64,000 nt of DNA from Litoreibacter arenae DSM 19593. GTDB lineage: Bacteria > Pseudomonadota > Alphaproteobacteria > Rhodobacterales > Rhodobacteraceae. Where the stretch lies: contig NZ_KE557314.1 of the NCBI RefSeq assembly GCF_000442275.2, positions 186,001-250,000 of the forward strand. Reading direction: 5' to 3'. Positions 52,292 to 61,428 of the stretch are shown here, piece by piece. The notes under the pieces are model-generated. The model ran no database searches and was not told the DNA's origin. It worked only from the letters and a program-made list of their open reading frames with translations. Both the position numbers and the translations under genes were made by a program. The number at the start of each line of letters is the position of its first letter. Within the stretch, counting starts at the first letter, position 1.

Positions 52292-52924
52292 ATGGATCCG
52301 ATGCCGCCGATTCCCCGCGACGATTTGATCGTCTGCACGCATTGCGATGCGGTCTTCACGCTTGAGCGCCCCGCTGCCGGCCAACGGGCGAAATGCGCGC
52401 GTTGCGGGACGGTGCTGATCACACCAAGGCGCAAGGCGGGATTGCAGATCATTGCCGTTTCCGTCGCAATTACGATTCTGATCATAGCCGCCACGATTTT
52501 TCCGTTCCTCTCGATCTCTGCGGCGGGGACGTCGAACTCCGTGTCAATTCTGGATGCGGCCCTCGCATTCAGTGACGGGCCGTTGGTGGCCCTCACACTG
52601 GCAACCGCTGCATTGATTATCTTCGTGCCGCTGGCGCGTGTGCTGCTGACGATATACGTGCTCGTTCCCATCGTGCTCGACCGACCGCCCGCGCGAGGCT
52701 CTACCCAAGCCTTCCGGCTGTCGGAAGCGCTGCGCCCTTGGTCGATGGCGGAAATATTCGCACTCGGCTGTGCAGTGGCCCTGATCAAGATCAGCGACCT
52801 TGCCGATGTTGCATTCGGGCCAGCTTTCTGGATGTTTTCGACGCTGGTTGTTTTGGTTGTAGTGCAGGACAATTTCCTGTGTAGGTGGTCGGTATGGAAG
52901 TCGCTGGACAAAACCCAAGCATAA
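52292..52924 (+). CDS. PqiA half-protein (first copy)
   Basis: The 210-residue protein has a zinc-ribbon-like start (CTHCDAVF...CARCGTVL) and four hydrophobic helices of the PqiA family. In E. coli, PqiA is about twice this size, with two such modules in one chain; here they are separate genes. PqiA works with PqiB and PqiC in MCE-type lipid transport between the membranes. The ATG at 52292 is chosen as the family-length start, but upstream in-frame ATGs exist and no strong ribosome-binding site helps. It overlaps the next gene by 31 bp. Confidence 0.8.
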   Translation: MDPMPPIPRDDLIVCTHCDAVFTLERPAAGQRAKCARCGTVLITPRRKAGLQIIAVSVAITILIIAATIFPFLSISAAGTSNSVSILDAALAFSDGPLVALTLATAALIIFVPLARVLLTIYVLVPIVLDRPPARGSTQAFRLSEALRPWSMAEIFALGCAVALIKISDLADVAFGPAFWMFSTLVVLVVVQDNFLCRWSVWKSLDKTQA

Positions 52925-53538
52925 AAAGCGCGCGTGATTTGGGCGTCGTCGCTTGCACAAGATGTCTGCAGGTCTGGCCTGCGGGAACACCGTCATGCGC
53001 CCGATGCGGCAGCACCATTGTGGCCCGCGACGAAAAAAGCCTGCAACGTGTCTGGGCGCTGTGGCTGGTCGGCCTCATGTGCTACGTCCCGGCGAATATG
53101 TATCCGATGCTGCAAACGCGCACCTTGCTGAGCGTGCAGGAAGACACCATCGTCGGCGGCGCTGTCGAATTAATGCACCACGGAGCCTTCGGTATTGCGT
53201 TGATTATCCTTATAGCGAGCGTCGTTATCCCGCTCGGCAAGTTCATCGCGATCGCATTTCTCGCCATCTCGGTGAAACGACCATCAATGGTGTCAAACCA
53301 CCATCGGCAACTGATGTATGAGGTTGTCGAATACATTGGGCGCTGGTCGATGATCGACATCTTTGTGGTTGCGATCATGTCGTCTCTCGTACAATTAAAT
53401 ACCCTGGCGGCAGTAAACCCCGGCCGCGCAAGCCTGTTTTTCGCGCTTTCCGTGATCTTTACCATGCTCTCGGCGCAAGCCTTTGACAGCCGGATGATAT
53501 GGGATGCGCAGCGGGCCGAGAGGAATATCGACCGATGA
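52894..53538 (+). CDS. PqiA half-protein (second copy)
   Basis: The 214-residue protein has the same design as the preceding gene: a CxxC zinc-ribbon start (CTRCLQVW...CARCGSTIV) followed by four hydrophobic helices (WLVGLMCYVPANMYPML, then IALIILIASVVIPLGKF and LIDIFVVAIMSSLVQL-type segment). YVPANMYPM is a PqiA mark. Two PqiA modules in adjacent overlapping genes replace the double-length protein of enterobacteria. The stop overlaps the pqiB start as ATGA. The start at 52894 is preferred to a GTG at 52885. Confidence 0.8.
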   Translation: MEVAGQNPSIKSARDLGVVACTRCLQVWPAGTPSCARCGSTIVARDEKSLQRVWALWLVGLMCYVPANMYPMLQTRTLLSVQEDTIVGGAVELMHHGAFGIALIILIASVVIPLGKFIAIAFLAISVKRPSMVSNHHRQLMYEVVEYIGRWSMIDIFVVAIMSSLVQLNTLAAVNPGRASLFFALSVIFTMLSAQAFDSRMIWDAQRAERNIDR

Positions 53539-55619
53539 ACGATACACCAACGCCGGTAACCATCGAGCCCGCGCGCAAGTTATTTCTTTCAAACGCATCG
53601 TTCGTCTGGATCATCCCGCTGCTGGCCTTGATTATCGCCCTTGGCGTGGCCTGGCAGTCCTACAACTCCCGCGGACCGCTGATTACGATCGAGTTCGAAA
53701 ACGGCGCGGGCATAAAAACGCGCGAAACCGAACTCCGTTTCCGCGACGTGGCGGTCGGTGTGGTGGAGGACGTCAAGTTCGCCTCCGGCCTCTCAGGCGT
53801 CGTGGCACATGTCCGGTTGGACAAAGACGTGGCACCCTATGTCGATGTCGGTGCGAGTTTCTGGGTCGTCCAGCCCGAGCTGAGTGCGCGAGGCGTCAGT
53901 GGTCTGGAGACGGTTTTGTCGGGTGTGTATATAGAAGGCACGTGGGACGGCGATATCGGCCCGTCGCAGTCCAGCTTCAAGGGGCTCAAGGACACACCTC
54001 TTTATCGCTACGGCAAAGAAGGGTTGGAGATCACGCTTCGCACAACGGCGGGCGGCAGCCTGACGGATGACAGCCCGATCACCTATCGCGGGATCGAGGT
54101 AGGGCGTCTGGGGAAGGCGCAAATCTCCCAGCAAGGCAGTTTCGCCGTCGCGGAGGCCATCATCTATCATCCGCATAGCCGCCTGATCTCGCCAACGACG
54201 CGGTTTTGGGACACCTCTGGCTTCACGTTTTCCGTGGGTCCGAGCGGAGCGGAAATCAACTTTTCATCCATCGCGACGCTGGTCGGTGGCGGGGTCACAT
54301 TTGAGACGTTCGTCTCCGGTGGCAGTGCCGTCTCTGACGGCTACAGTTTCGAGGTCTTTCAGGACGAGGCATCGGCCCGTGACAGCGTGTTCAATGCATC
54401 GGAAGCAGAGCCTTTGCAGATGCGGGTCGTGTTTGACGAGAACATTTCCGGCCTGAGCGTTGACGCACCGGTCGAGCTAAACGGTTTGCAAATCGGTCGG
54501 GTTGAAGGTCTCTCCGGCGTCATAGACGCGGATGCGTTCGGGGACCAGCGCGTCCGCTTGAGTGCATTGATCAACATCCAGCCCGCGCGCTTGGGCTTGC
54601 AGGACGACGTCTCTCCCGAAGCGGCCCTGGAGTTCCTGTCGCGCCAGATCGAAGACGGATTGCGCGCCCGTCTGGCATCCGCCAGCCTGCTGTCAGGCGG
54701 GCTGAAAATCGAATTGGTCGAGGTTGAGGACGCCCCACAATACGTTGTCCAGACGGGCGAGGGTATCATCCCGATCATCCCCAGCACCAATAACGAAATT
54801 TCTGACGTTACCGCGACCGTGGCTGGTGTCGTTTCGCGTATCAACAACCTGCCAATTGAGGACCTGCTCAACAGCGCAATCCAGTTCCTCAACAGCGCCG
54901 ACGCTTTGATATCGGATCAGGATTTACGTGAAACGCCTCAGGTCGTAAAAGCCCTGCTAGGCGATTTCCGTGAAATCGTAGCGTCCGAAGATGTGCAGGA
55001 CATACCCGTAAAGCTGAACGCCTCGCTTGGCCGGTTCGAAACATTGCTGGCACAACTCGAAGAAGAGGCGTTTGCGACGCAACTGGTTGCAGCGGTGAAC
55101 GCAGCGGCGACGGCGGCCAATGGCGTCAACGCGTCTGTCGAAGGCGTGCCTGCCCTGATTGCGCAGCTTGAAGCGGTCGCCGAGAAAGCCGAAAATCTGC
55201 CACTGGAAGATTTAACGAAGCAGCTAACCACGCTGACCGCCTCCGCAGATGCTATCCTCGGAACCGAAGCCGCGAAGCAACTGCCCGCCGACCTCGGCTC
55301 CGCCCTCAACGAGATCAACGCAACGCTGCAAGAACTGCGCGAAGGCGGCGCGGTGACAAACATCAACGCCACACTCGATTCAACGCGCAAGGCCGCAGAC
55401 GCGGTGGCGGTTTCGACGCAGGATCTGCCCGCTTTGGTTGAACGTGTTCGCGTCGTGCTAAACCAAGCCAACGAAACCATTGCAGGCTACAACAGGGGTG
55501 AAGCCTTGAGCAGAGACGCGCAAAGTGCGCTGCGCGACATATCGAAAGCGGCCGAGGCAATGACGTCTCTTGCGCGTATGCTCGAACGCAACCCAAGCTC
55601 ACTAATTCGAGGACGATGA
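53535..55619 (+). CDS. pqiB: PqiB, MCE-domain lipid-transport protein
   Basis: The 694-residue protein has a single N-terminal membrane helix (FVWIIPLLALIIALGVAW) and several MCE/MlaD domains in a row (first about 45-150, starting ITIEFENGAGIKTRETELRFRDV, key part FENGAGIKTRETELRF), followed by a long alpha-helical C-terminal region rich in Ala, Leu and Gln, as in E. coli PqiB, which forms a syringe-like tube from the inner membrane. It carries phospholipid or other hydrophobic compounds across the periplasm. The start overlaps the preceding stop as ATGA and its own end overlaps the next start. Confidence 0.88.
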   Translation: MNDTPTPVTIEPARKLFLSNASFVWIIPLLALIIALGVAWQSYNSRGPLITIEFENGAGIKTRETELRFRDVAVGVVEDVKFASGLSGVVAHVRLDKDVAPYVDVGASFWVVQPELSARGVSGLETVLSGVYIEGTWDGDIGPSQSSFKGLKDTPLYRYGKEGLEITLRTTAGGSLTDDSPITYRGIEVGRLGKAQISQQGSFAVAEAIIYHPHSRLISPTTRFWDTSGFTFSVGPSGAEINFSSIATLVGGGVTFETFVSGGSAVSDGYSFEVFQDEASARDSVFNASEAEPLQMRVVFDENISGLSVDAPVELNGLQIGRVEGLSGVIDADAFGDQRVRLSALINIQPARLGLQDDVSPEAALEFLSRQIEDGLRARLASASLLSGGLKIELVEVEDAPQYVVQTGEGIIPIIPSTNNEISDVTATVAGVVSRINNLPIEDLLNSAIQFLNSADALISDQDLRETPQVVKALLGDFREIVASEDVQDIPVKLNASLGRFETLLAQLEEEAFATQLVAAVNAAATAANGVNASVEGVPALIAQLEAVAEKAENLPLEDLTKQLTTLTASADAILGTEAAKQLPADLGSALNEINATLQELREGGAVTNINATLDSTRKAADAVAVSTQDLPALVERVRVVLNQANETIAGYNRGEALSRDAQSALRDISKAAEAMTSLARMLERNPSSLIRGR

Positions 55620-56185
55620 CTATGGGTTTTACAAAACCAACCCTTCTCGGGGCAGCCTTCATACTCTCGGCTTGCGGGGCAACGCCCGACCTTTACACAG
55701 TCACTCCGCCTCAGGTTGAGCAGACCCAACGCATCGCCTTTCGCGCCGTTGAGGTTCGGGATGTTTCCTTGCCTACATACGCCAGTGCGAACGAGATCGC
55801 TGTTGAGGATCAAGACGGCAAGCTGGTCACCGATGCCGCAGTCTTATGGGCAGACAACCCGGAACGCGCAATCGCGCTGGAACTGACGCGAAACCTCGCC
55901 CGCTTGACCGGCGCGCAGGTAGCATCGGAGCCATGGCCGTTCGAGGCATTTCCCGACGCGCGATTGGACGTGCGTTTTGAAAGCCTGATCGCTGGTGCAA
56001 ACGGCCAGTTCCGCGCGTCCGGGCAGTTTTTCGTGAGTGTCGACGATGGTGGGCGAGAACGCTCGGGCCTTTTCGATATAGCCGTGCCCTTCGATCCGGC
56101 AAGCGGCCCCAAAGCCATCGCAGCGGCACGGGGCAGAGTCATCTTGGATCTGGCAGTCTACATCGCAGAAAACGGGCTGCGTTAA
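55616..56185 (+). CDS. pqiC: PqiC, outer-membrane lipoprotein
   Basis: The 189-residue lipoprotein has a signal ending in the lipobox FILSACGA (Cys near 20), and a PqiC/YmbA (ABC transport auxiliary lipoprotein) domain (TPPQVEQTQRIAFRAVEVRD, key part QRIAFRAVEVRDV, and NRLARLTGAQ-type NLARLTGAQVASEPWPF). It is the outer membrane partner of PqiB. It overlaps the pqiB stop by four bases, completing a pqiAABC operon. Confidence 0.85.
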   Translation: MTMGFTKPTLLGAAFILSACGATPDLYTVTPPQVEQTQRIAFRAVEVRDVSLPTYASANEIAVEDQDGKLVTDAAVLWADNPERAIALELTRNLARLTGAQVASEPWPFEAFPDARLDVRFESLIAGANGQFRASGQFFVSVDDGGRERSGLFDIAVPFDPASGPKAIAAARGRVILDLAVYIAENGLR

Positions 56186-56210
56186 ACACCACTGACTTCT
56201 CACAAACCCG

Positions 56211-57248
56211 CTAGCTGACCTGTCGGATAACTCTCTCGAACACGCGGGCCGTATCACGCCAGCTTGGCAAGCTCTTGGCCCGTTCCAATGAAAGCTGTTG
56301 AAACTGCGCTGCAATCTCCGGCTCTTCGATCAGGCGTCGTAGCGCGTTCGCGAATGCTGCCGGATCGTCCGGAGGCACCAGTATACCAGCCTCGCCGACG
56401 GTCTCAGGGACGGCACCTACATCGCACGACACCACTGGCAAGCCGTAAAACATCGCTTCGCTCAGCACCATGCCGTAGCCCTCGTAGCGCGTAGCCAAGG
56501 CAAAGATCGACGCGGCATTAAAGTGCTCGGCAAGCTCAGGACCGTCCAGCTCTCCCGCGAATGTAACCCTTTGAGACAATCCAAGCTCGCGGCATTGAGT
56601 GCGCAGTGCATTCGCCGTGTGTTGGTCATGAGCTTTGCCAACGATCACGGCGTTCCAGTGAAGGTCTGTAATGAGTGACAATGCATCAAGCAGAACATCA
56701 TGTCCCTTGCGCCGTGCGAGAAGACCAACTGACAGTATTAGGGGCGGGTCAGCTCTTGAGGCATTCAACACCGGCCTGTCAAATCCCGGCGGGGCCACAG
56801 TAATCGACGCAGGATCGGCGCCAAAATCGCGCGCAAGAACCTCCGCTGTGTGTGGGCTGGGAACGACGATGTGGGCGGCAAAACCCAGCGCCTGCGCCTC
56901 GTTCTCACACAAGAAGGCGGCTCGCTCCGGTGCCAGCCCTGTTTCCAATCCAAGCGGATGATGGATCATGGCTAGGATCGGCGCTTTAACTTGAGCAAGC
57001 CCTGCGGGGTCGATCGCGCCGAAGACCAAGCCGTCCAGAATAATCGGTTGATGCGCCGGAACCGCGTTCAAGGCCGCGAGCGTCTCGGCCATGTCAGCGA
57101 CCGTCGGGTCGGGAAAGCTATCGGGCAGTTGCAGATGCGCCGTCTTCACGCCAATCTCGTTAAGAACACGCAAAACCGTGGCCTCATACAAAAAGCCGCC
57201 CGTGCGGCGATCCTTGTCACCCGGTATCGCGAAAACCGCCCGTGTCAT
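56211..57248 (-). CDS. GT4-family glycosyltransferase
   Basis: The 345-residue enzyme has a GT-B fold with GT4 marks: FAIPGDKDRRTGGFLYEA at the start, LSVGLLARRKGHDVLLDAL in the middle, TRYEGYGMVLSEAMFYGLPVV with the EX7E glutamates, and a late DPAAFANALRRL. It transfers a sugar from a nucleotide sugar to an unknown acceptor, at the cytoplasmic side. Its ATG overlaps the stop of the ABC permease gene by four bases, so it belongs to the long minus-strand operon and probably modifies a lipid or glycan made by its neighbours. Confidence 0.85.
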   Translation of the reverse strand: MTRAVFAIPGDKDRRTGGFLYEATVLRVLNEIGVKTAHLQLPDSFPDPTVADMAETLAALNAVPAHQPIILDGLVFGAIDPAGLAQVKAPILAMIHHPLGLETGLAPERAAFLCENEAQALGFAAHIVVPSPHTAEVLARDFGADPASITVAPPGFDRPVLNASRADPPLILSVGLLARRKGHDVLLDALSLITDLHWNAVIVGKAHDQHTANALRTQCRELGLSQRVTFAGELDGPELAEHFNAASIFALATRYEGYGMVLSEAMFYGLPVVSCDVGAVPETVGEAGILVPPDDPAAFANALRRLIEEPEIAAQFQQLSLERAKSLPSWRDTARVFERVIRQVS

Positions 57249-58780
57249 GTCAATTGCTCACTTGCATAGATCGCCAGAACCATCCGCTCCGCCCAGAGGA
57301 CGGCAGCATACATCACCACCGCAACCAGCGTGATCGCGACGATGCATGACCAAAGCATGTTGTAGTTTGATGTTGTCGACGTCAGCGCCATCAACACTCC
57401 AATGCCCTTTCCGGTCGCGAGCCACTCGGTGGTCGTTACCGCCAGAATTGCTGCCGGAACCGCCATCTTGGCCGACGCAAATAGGGCCGGCATCATTGCG
57501 GGTATCTGTGCGGCACCCAGCACCCTGACCGGACCCGCGCCATAGGTGTGGAACACGTCGATGATCTGCTGCGGCGCTTGTCGCAGGCCTTGAAGGCAAG
57601 CCACGAAAGTCGGGAAGAAGATCATGACCGCGACCACGGTTATCGTTCCCGTAGCGCCACGACCCAAGGCCAGTACAATCAATGGCGCAGTCGTAATGAT
57701 GGGTATCGAGCGCAAGGCCACCGCGACAGGCAGCACCACACGGGTTGCCTTGGGGAAAAGTATTACGGCAACAGCAAGCCCCGCACCCAACAGCAGCCCG
57801 GACAGGAAGCCGGGTATGGTTGCAGCCATGGTTTCTTTCAGGGCCACCCACAGCGTCAGGCGGGCGTCGGCATCTGCGGCCAGATATCTAACTACATCGC
57901 CGGGTCGCTTGGCGAAGAAGCGGTTCAGCTGAAACACATCCATAGCGACCTGCCACAGCAGAAGCAAAAACAATGCGGCCGCTACCATCTCGGCGATCCC
58001 GGGCCAGATGTTACGACGCGTCGGCGGCTTGGGCGGCGACAGGATAATGACCGGTGCGTACCCCACAAGCCGCTCACCAATCCGACCGACCAGCGCATAG
58101 GCAAGCACGGCAACGGTTGCTGAAATGAGAGCCAGCGACCATGTTGCATCGACATCCAGACCGCGCATCGCTCTGAGTGTCAGAACACCAAGACCGCGTT
58201 CCGCCCCCGTAAATTCCCCGATCATCGCACCTAGGAAGGCAGCAGGGGCGGCAATTTGAAGGCCCGCGAAGAGATAGGGCAAACTTGCACGTGCCCGGAC
58301 AGTAATCAGCGTCATGAAACTGCCGCGTCCATACACAGACATAAGATCAGACCAGCTTCGCGGCATGGCCCGCAGTCCAACAAGCAAAGCGAGATATGTC
58401 GTGTAATAGACCGCCAGTCCGGCCAATGCTATTTGCGGCGCAGAACCAGGTCCGGAGATGACCCGCAGGATAGGACCGGTAGCCACGAGCGGCAGGCAGA
58501 AGATGACCAATGCACTGGCTGAAACAACGCGCTCCGCTCTAGGTTGCATCGTGACCAGACCAGCCATGATAACCGCCGCAATGTTTCCCCAGACAAAGCC
58601 TAATGCAGCGTTCTGCGCAGTGGTTAAGGTTGCACGCACCAAGAGGCCGGAGTTTGATGAAACAAAAGCCCAGACGCCGGACGGGCTGGCGACCAATACG
58701 CTTTCTGAGAAAACGTGGGCCGCCCCTCCCCAAAGCGAAATCGCGACAAGGGCAGTCATGAACCCGGCCCATATCTGCAT
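57245..58780 (-). CDS. Double-permease ABC transporter membrane protein (SsuC/TauC/ThiX type)
   Basis: The 511-residue protein contains two complete permease domains in tandem (about 1-255 and 256-511), about twelve helices in all. Each half has an EAA-type cytoplasmic loop (LPYLFAGLQIAAPAAFLGAMIGEF, key part GLQIAAPAAFLGAMIGEF, in the first; AKMAVPAAILAVTTTEW in the second). It resembles permeases for sulfonates, taurine or thiamine precursors, which are usually homodimers of single units. The gene abuts the ATPase gene with no gap. Confidence 0.85.
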   Translation of the reverse strand: MQIWAGFMTALVAISLWGGAAHVFSESVLVASPSGVWAFVSSNSGLLVRATLTTAQNAALGFVWGNIAAVIMAGLVTMQPRAERVVSASALVIFCLPLVATGPILRVISGPGSAPQIALAGLAVYYTTYLALLVGLRAMPRSWSDLMSVYGRGSFMTLITVRARASLPYLFAGLQIAAPAAFLGAMIGEFTGAERGLGVLTLRAMRGLDVDATWSLALISATVAVLAYALVGRIGERLVGYAPVIILSPPKPPTRRNIWPGIAEMVAAALFLLLLWQVAMDVFQLNRFFAKRPGDVVRYLAADADARLTLWVALKETMAATIPGFLSGLLLGAGLAVAVILFPKATRVVLPVAVALRSIPIITTAPLIVLALGRGATGTITVVAVMIFFPTFVACLQGLRQAPQQIIDVFHTYGAGPVRVLGAAQIPAMMPALFASAKMAVPAAILAVTTTEWLATGKGIGVLMALTSTTSNYNMLWSCIVAITLVAVVMYAAVLWAERMVLAIYASEQLT

Positions 58781-59545
58781 TTAAACGGCAACTCCGAGCG
58801 CACGCAAAACCTGCGCCTTTCTAGATTGAAACTCATGGCCGTCGATTAGCTTTGCAGTGCGTGGCTCGTCGAAGGTCACCGACAAATCCGCCACGACCGT
58901 CGCAGGACGTTCCGAAAGGACGATGATCCGCTCGGAAAGCAGCACCGCTTCGTCCACGGAGTGTGTGACCATAATCGTCGTGGCCGCCCTTTTTCGCCAA
59001 AGCGGTGGCAACTCGGCATTCAGGCGAGCCCGTGTCAATGCATCGACCGACCCGAAAGGTTCGTCCAGCAAAAGCAATTCCGGCTCGGACACCAGACTTC
59101 GGGCGATAGCTGCACGTTGGCGCATCCCGCCCGATAGCTCCGCCGGGCGGTGTGTCTCAAACCCTGACAGGCCAACCAGCGCAATCAGATCATCCACCCC
59201 GTTATCGGATTTGCGGGCCAGTTTCGCGCCCAAGGCGATATTCTCACGGACAGTGCGCCAAGGCAGCAGCGCTGGGTCTTGGAACGCCATCGACAACGCG
59301 CCACGCTTTGCTACCTCTTTCGGGCTTTGAGAGCCGATACACACGCTCCCTGCCGAAGGCAAATCGAGACCCGCAATCAAACGAAGAAACGTCGACTTGC
59401 CGCATCCTGACGGCCCTACCAACGCAGTCGTCTGCCCCGCGATGAACGTAATATCCAGCGGTCCGAGAACTGCTGCGCCGTCAAATTGCTTGGTCAGCCC
59501 CGCGCACCGGATTTCTTTGCCAAGCACAATGCTAGGCGTGCGCAT
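58781..59545 (-). CDS. ABC transporter ATP-binding protein (SsuB/ThiZ type)
   Basis: The 254-residue ATPase has Walker A (GPSGCGKST), the LSGGMRQRAAIARSL signature, Walker B (LLLLDEPFGSVDALTR) and the H-loop in VTHSVDEAVLLSERI. It couples ATP to import with the double permease. The ATG at 59545 is chosen because the domain begins there; the upstream open frame lies inside the binding-protein gene in another frame. The 14-bp overlap with that gene indicates coupling. Confidence 0.9.
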   Translation of the reverse strand: MRTPSIVLGKEIRCAGLTKQFDGAAVLGPLDITFIAGQTTALVGPSGCGKSTFLRLIAGLDLPSAGSVCIGSQSPKEVAKRGALSMAFQDPALLPWRTVRENIALGAKLARKSDNGVDDLIALVGLSGFETHRPAELSGGMRQRAAIARSLVSEPELLLLDEPFGSVDALTRARLNAELPPLWRKRAATTIMVTHSVDEAVLLSERIIVLSERPATVVADLSVTFDEPRTAKLIDGHEFQSRKAQVLRALGVAV

Positions 59546-60527
59546 CTTCAAGAAGCGAGCGATCCCACAAGTCCGGGCCGACCTCCCTGCCCAACAGGGC
59601 GAGCGTTTCGACATTGGCGGCGACCGTCTCGTCGGTGAACCATCCAAACCCGTTCGCCGCCGTAAGGTCCGAGAACATGAGCGGCACCTGCCGCTCTGCC
59701 TGCAATACTTGCGTCGGCAAATCGAGGCCTGCATCGGGGAACATATCAACAGTCAGCACAGCCGCAGCCTTTGTGTCTGCCAAATAGTCATTCCAGCCAG
59801 CGATTTCGCCTTTCAGCAAACCCACGAGCTCCGCCCGCCGGTTCGCAATGCTGTCCTCCGTCGCAATGTAGGTTTGCGAATGCACGGAGTACCCGTGATC
59901 GGCCATCAGCATCGTTGTGTTGTCGACGCCTTGTATGGTCATCGCTACGGGTAGATCTGTTTCCCAACACAGCAAGCAATCCACCTGTCCGCTTACCAAC
60001 GGTGCGGGGTCGTATTGCGTCGGGACGATCTCAATCTGGTTAATATCCACATCGTTTAGCGCACATAGGGCCTGCAAAACCGGCGTGTTCGAGACGGACA
60101 TGCCGATCTTCTTGCCAACCAGATCAGCAGGCGCGTTCACCGGATTTGCCGACAACGAGGCAATCGCAAACGGGTTCTTTTGCATTGCCACCGCAATGAT
60201 CTTGAACGGCGCACCCTGAGCAACTGCGGCGGCTGTGTAATCCGCGGCCGAGATGCCCACCAAAGCCGTGCCAGAAACCACAGGAGGCTCAACCGGTGCG
60301 TTCGGCCCGCCCTGTGTCAGCGAAACCGCAAGCCCTTGATCCGACCAATACCCTGATTTCTGGGCAATGTAGCTTCCGCCGAATTGAACGGAATGGAGCC
60401 AAGACAGCTGAAAATTCACCTGTTTCCGGTCGTCGGCACCCGCAGGTAATCCAAAGGACGCAGCGCCCAAGGCCGCGGCACCTGTGCTTAAAAAAGAGCG
60501 TCGGGTTGGATGCATGAGATATGTCAT
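59532..60527 (-). CDS. NMT1/THI5-type ABC substrate-binding protein
   Basis: The 331-residue protein starts with a twin-arginine-like signal (MHPTRRSFLSTGAAALGAAS). The domain has SWLHSVQFGGSYIAQKSGYW (key part QFGGSYIAQKSGYW), AADYTAAAVAQGAPFKIIA and MLMADHGYSVHSQTYIAT, marks of the THI5/NMT1 group that binds thiamine or riboflavin precursors, sulfonates or related compounds. The ligand is not clear. Start at 60515 (second Met) is an alternative. With the next two genes it forms an ABC importer inside an envelope-biogenesis operon. Confidence 0.85.
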   Translation of the reverse strand: MTYLMHPTRRSFLSTGAAALGAASFGLPAGADDRKQVNFQLSWLHSVQFGGSYIAQKSGYWSDQGLAVSLTQGGPNAPVEPPVVSGTALVGISAADYTAAAVAQGAPFKIIAVAMQKNPFAIASLSANPVNAPADLVGKKIGMSVSNTPVLQALCALNDVDINQIEIVPTQYDPAPLVSGQVDCLLCWETDLPVAMTIQGVDNTTMLMADHGYSVHSQTYIATEDSIANRRAELVGLLKGEIAGWNDYLADTKAAAVLTVDMFPDAGLDLPTQVLQAERQVPLMFSDLTAANGFGWFTDETVAANVETLALLGREVGPDLWDRSLLEDAHA

Positions 60528-60540
60528 AAAACGTCCATGA

Positions 60541-61428
60541 TTAGTTTTGAGGAACGGTGCTTGAGTGATTTGGCCTCAGCAAGAGCGCAACGGCGGGCAA
60601 AGCGGCGAGCATCATCATGGCACCATACGCGATGCCCGTCGCGATACCGGCGCTTGCGCTAGCGCCGATTAACGGGAAAAGGCCCGCCGCAGCGCCTTCG
60701 CGCCAGCCCCAGCCGCCAATGGATAAGGGGATAAGCATTGAAGACAAGATGAGCGGAACGAGGGTGAACGCATCATTTACCGGTATGACCGTGCCAGTGG
60801 CTCTCGCACAGGCGTAGAAACTGAAAATCAGGAGCCCCGCAATCATGAGCGTATAGCCGACCAAGCGCGGCTTTTTGAGGAGGTTCAAGATCAATCGCAC
60901 GTACCGCGCGGTGGACGATTGCCGCCTGACCAACACCATCGCGCCAGCCGCTACGACAACGAACGCAAGGACCCCAAGCCATGCCATTTCCGGCCACGCG
61001 ATACCACCAGGTGCCAGCAAGGCGAAGGTGAAGCCGACAGCCATCACAAGCAGCATGGATATCTGACCGATCAATCGCTCTGCCGCCACGGACTGAGCCG
61101 CCCGCACCAAATCCCCCTGTTGTCGGGCTCGGTATGCACGACCGACATCGCCCACGACCCCACCGGGTAAGACAAGATTGGTCAACTGCGCCAGATAATA
61201 CTCCGACATTGCCCGCGAAAATGGCAATTCGATCCGCAACGCTTGGGCCACGATTTGCCAGCGTCGCGCCATCAGCACCGTGATCGCGGTCAAGCTGATC
61301 AGGGCAACGCCCAGCCAACTGAGGTCCGCACCGCGCAGCTTTTCGGCGACGCTTTTCGCGTCTGCCCACCAGATCAGAGCGGCCAACACCGTAAGCGACA
61401 CGGCGAGCTTCAACAGCCACCGGATCAT
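60541..61428 (-). CDS. LPG synthase-TM / UPF0104-type membrane protein
   Basis: The 295-residue protein has about eight hydrophobic helices and the AglD/MprF-like lysylphosphatidylglycerol synthase transmembrane region pattern (YLAQLTNLVLPGGVVGDVGRAYRARQQ, key parts LTNLVLPGGVVGDVGRAYR, and PLSIGGWGWREGAAAGLF). These proteins flip or transport lipid-linked precursors or help polymer export; no soluble synthase domain is present. The ATG at 61428 overlaps the sulfatase-type stop as ATGA. Function is inferred only at family level. Confidence 0.75.
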   Translation of the reverse strand: MIRWLLKLAVSLTVLAALIWWADAKSVAEKLRGADLSWLGVALISLTAITVLMARRWQIVAQALRIELPFSRAMSEYYLAQLTNLVLPGGVVGDVGRAYRARQQGDLVRAAQSVAAERLIGQISMLLVMAVGFTFALLAPGGIAWPEMAWLGVLAFVVVAAGAMVLVRRQSSTARYVRLILNLLKKPRLVGYTLMIAGLLIFSFYACARATGTVIPVNDAFTLVPLILSSMLIPLSIGGWGWREGAAAGLFPLIGASASAGIATGIAYGAMMMLAALPAVALLLRPNHSSTVPQN

